NCBI RefSeq assembly: GCF_013373865.1
Contig: NC_050468.1
Coordinates: forward strand, 14,405,496-14,469,495
Length of the DNA stretch: 64,000 nucleotides
DNA from: Monomorium pharaonis
Lineage: Eukaryota; Arthropoda; Insecta; Hymenoptera; Formicidae
Direction: 5' to 3'
This document shows, in pieces, positions 63,357 to 64,000 of the stretch. The notes under the pieces were generated by a model. The model was given only the letters and a program-made list of their open reading frames with translations. It made no database searches and was not told the origin of the DNA. Numbering within the stretch: the stretch's first letter is position 1; each line of letters starts with the position of its first letter. The translations under genes were made by a program, and so were the position numbers.

Positions 63357-63455
63357 TTACGTCATTTGTGCGTGCATAAAAAACTGAATAACGTACACTT
63401 ACACGTGCTCGACGTGCCAGACACTCAGACGAATACTACGGCGATGTATGCAAAT
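63357..63455. promoter_or_regulatory. Possible regulatory cluster: CRE-like and POU octamer
   Basis: TTACGTCAT (63357-63365) and a perfect POU octamer ATGCAAAT (63448-63455) lie within 100 bp in repeat-free sequence. A transcriptional enhancer is possible; nothing else supports it. Confidence 0.2.
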
Positions 63456-64000
63456 GCGTTTATCGTCATTTATTCGCCCGCGTTCCGCCGCGACGAAATT
63501 TCGGAGTTAAATTTTGGTCATTACACCGGGACGGCAACGTAATTCCACATAATTTCCCGGGTACGAAACACGAAAACCCGCACCGCCCGCCTATATGAAT
63601 AGGCCCGAATTAGTCCGTAATTAGTTGTGATATTTTTGTTGTAATAATCGGAAGAGAATTTTCCAGCCCTTTGTCGAGGCTGAGTTTTTGCTCGCGGGAG
63701 GGTTTAACGCATAACATCGTAAAGTGTGTTTATCCGGTTAATTAGCAACGCTGTGTGTCGGCCGCGTTTCTATCGACACTATTGGAACGTTGAGCGAATG
63801 CGTGCCGCGTTGATTTTAATTAAAATTACTAACTCCCTCGTGCTACTCTAACTGCATAATTATTTGACAATTTGCCGCGCGGACGTCGACGCGCCCGGCA
63901 AGTTTTATATTCACGATTGCCGTGTAACGCGCGCGCAATGCTCGTCATTAGTGACGGTAAACGACGAAAAATGCAGCGATGCCAAAACGAGAACGCTAAT
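63456..64000. other. Moderately CpG-rich window end
   Basis: Repeat-free. It follows the octamer/CRE pair, and no exon or RNA gene is recognised up to the window edge. Confidence 0.5.

Overview
The window reads as non-coding DNA from an animal nuclear genome, most likely an insect and probably a hymenopteran such as an ant. That assignment is inference. It rests on the mosaic of AT-rich stretches and CpG-rich, apparently undepleted blocks, the many long (GA)n/(CT)n and (GTC)n microsatellites, the lack of any operon or bacterial gene structure, and one decayed non-LTR retrotransposon of the jockey/CR1-L2 type. No exon of a recognisable host protein was found. Nearly all open frames are short, overlap frames on the other strand, or run through simple repeats, so they are left out as genes.

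The only recognisable coding material is a 5'-truncated, dead LINE on the minus strand (about 18683-20128). Its reverse-transcriptase N-terminal half is well readable and its C-terminal thumb and tail are readable in broken frames. The catalytic palm between them is missing, and a 10-bp minisatellite rich in G-runs (19173-19387) sits in its place. A (GA)n tract abuts the truncated 5' end.

The most interesting signal is on the plus strand. At 23022/23023 a good 3' splice site (CTAAC branch point, T-rich tract, CAG) is fused directly to a perfect GTGAGT 5' splice site, the zero-length-exon architecture of an insect recursive-splicing ratchet point. A weaker look-alike lies at 61362/61363 (CAG then GTCAGT). 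Both are followed exactly 37 nt later by a TAAT-GTAAG donor, and both 37-nt segments have stops in all three frames. I saw no comparable site on the minus strand. If real, much of the window would be one very long plus-strand intron removed stepwise, which would also explain the absence of exons and fit the antisense orientation of the LINE.

Layout: 1-9 kb, alternating CpG-rich and AT-rich DNA with a possible enhancer cluster near 3.8-4.0 kb and long GA and GTC arrays; 9-18.7 kb, AT-rich with a few CpG-rich blocks; 18.7-20.2 kb, the LINE and its satellites; 20.6-23.1 kb, an AT-rich desert, a CpG-rich block and the ratchet-point candidate; 23.5-30.1 kb, a MITE-like inverted repeat, telomere-like repeats and a GC-rich block with a duplicated 46-bp motif; 30-47 kb, mixed DNA with GA, AT and CT arrays; 47-48 kb, a duplicated 34-bp motif; 48-58.7 kb, mixed; 58.7-60.4 kb, CpG-rich with alternating purine-pyrimidine tracts; 60.4-64 kb, an AT-rich stretch, the second splice-site candidate and a possible regulatory cluster.
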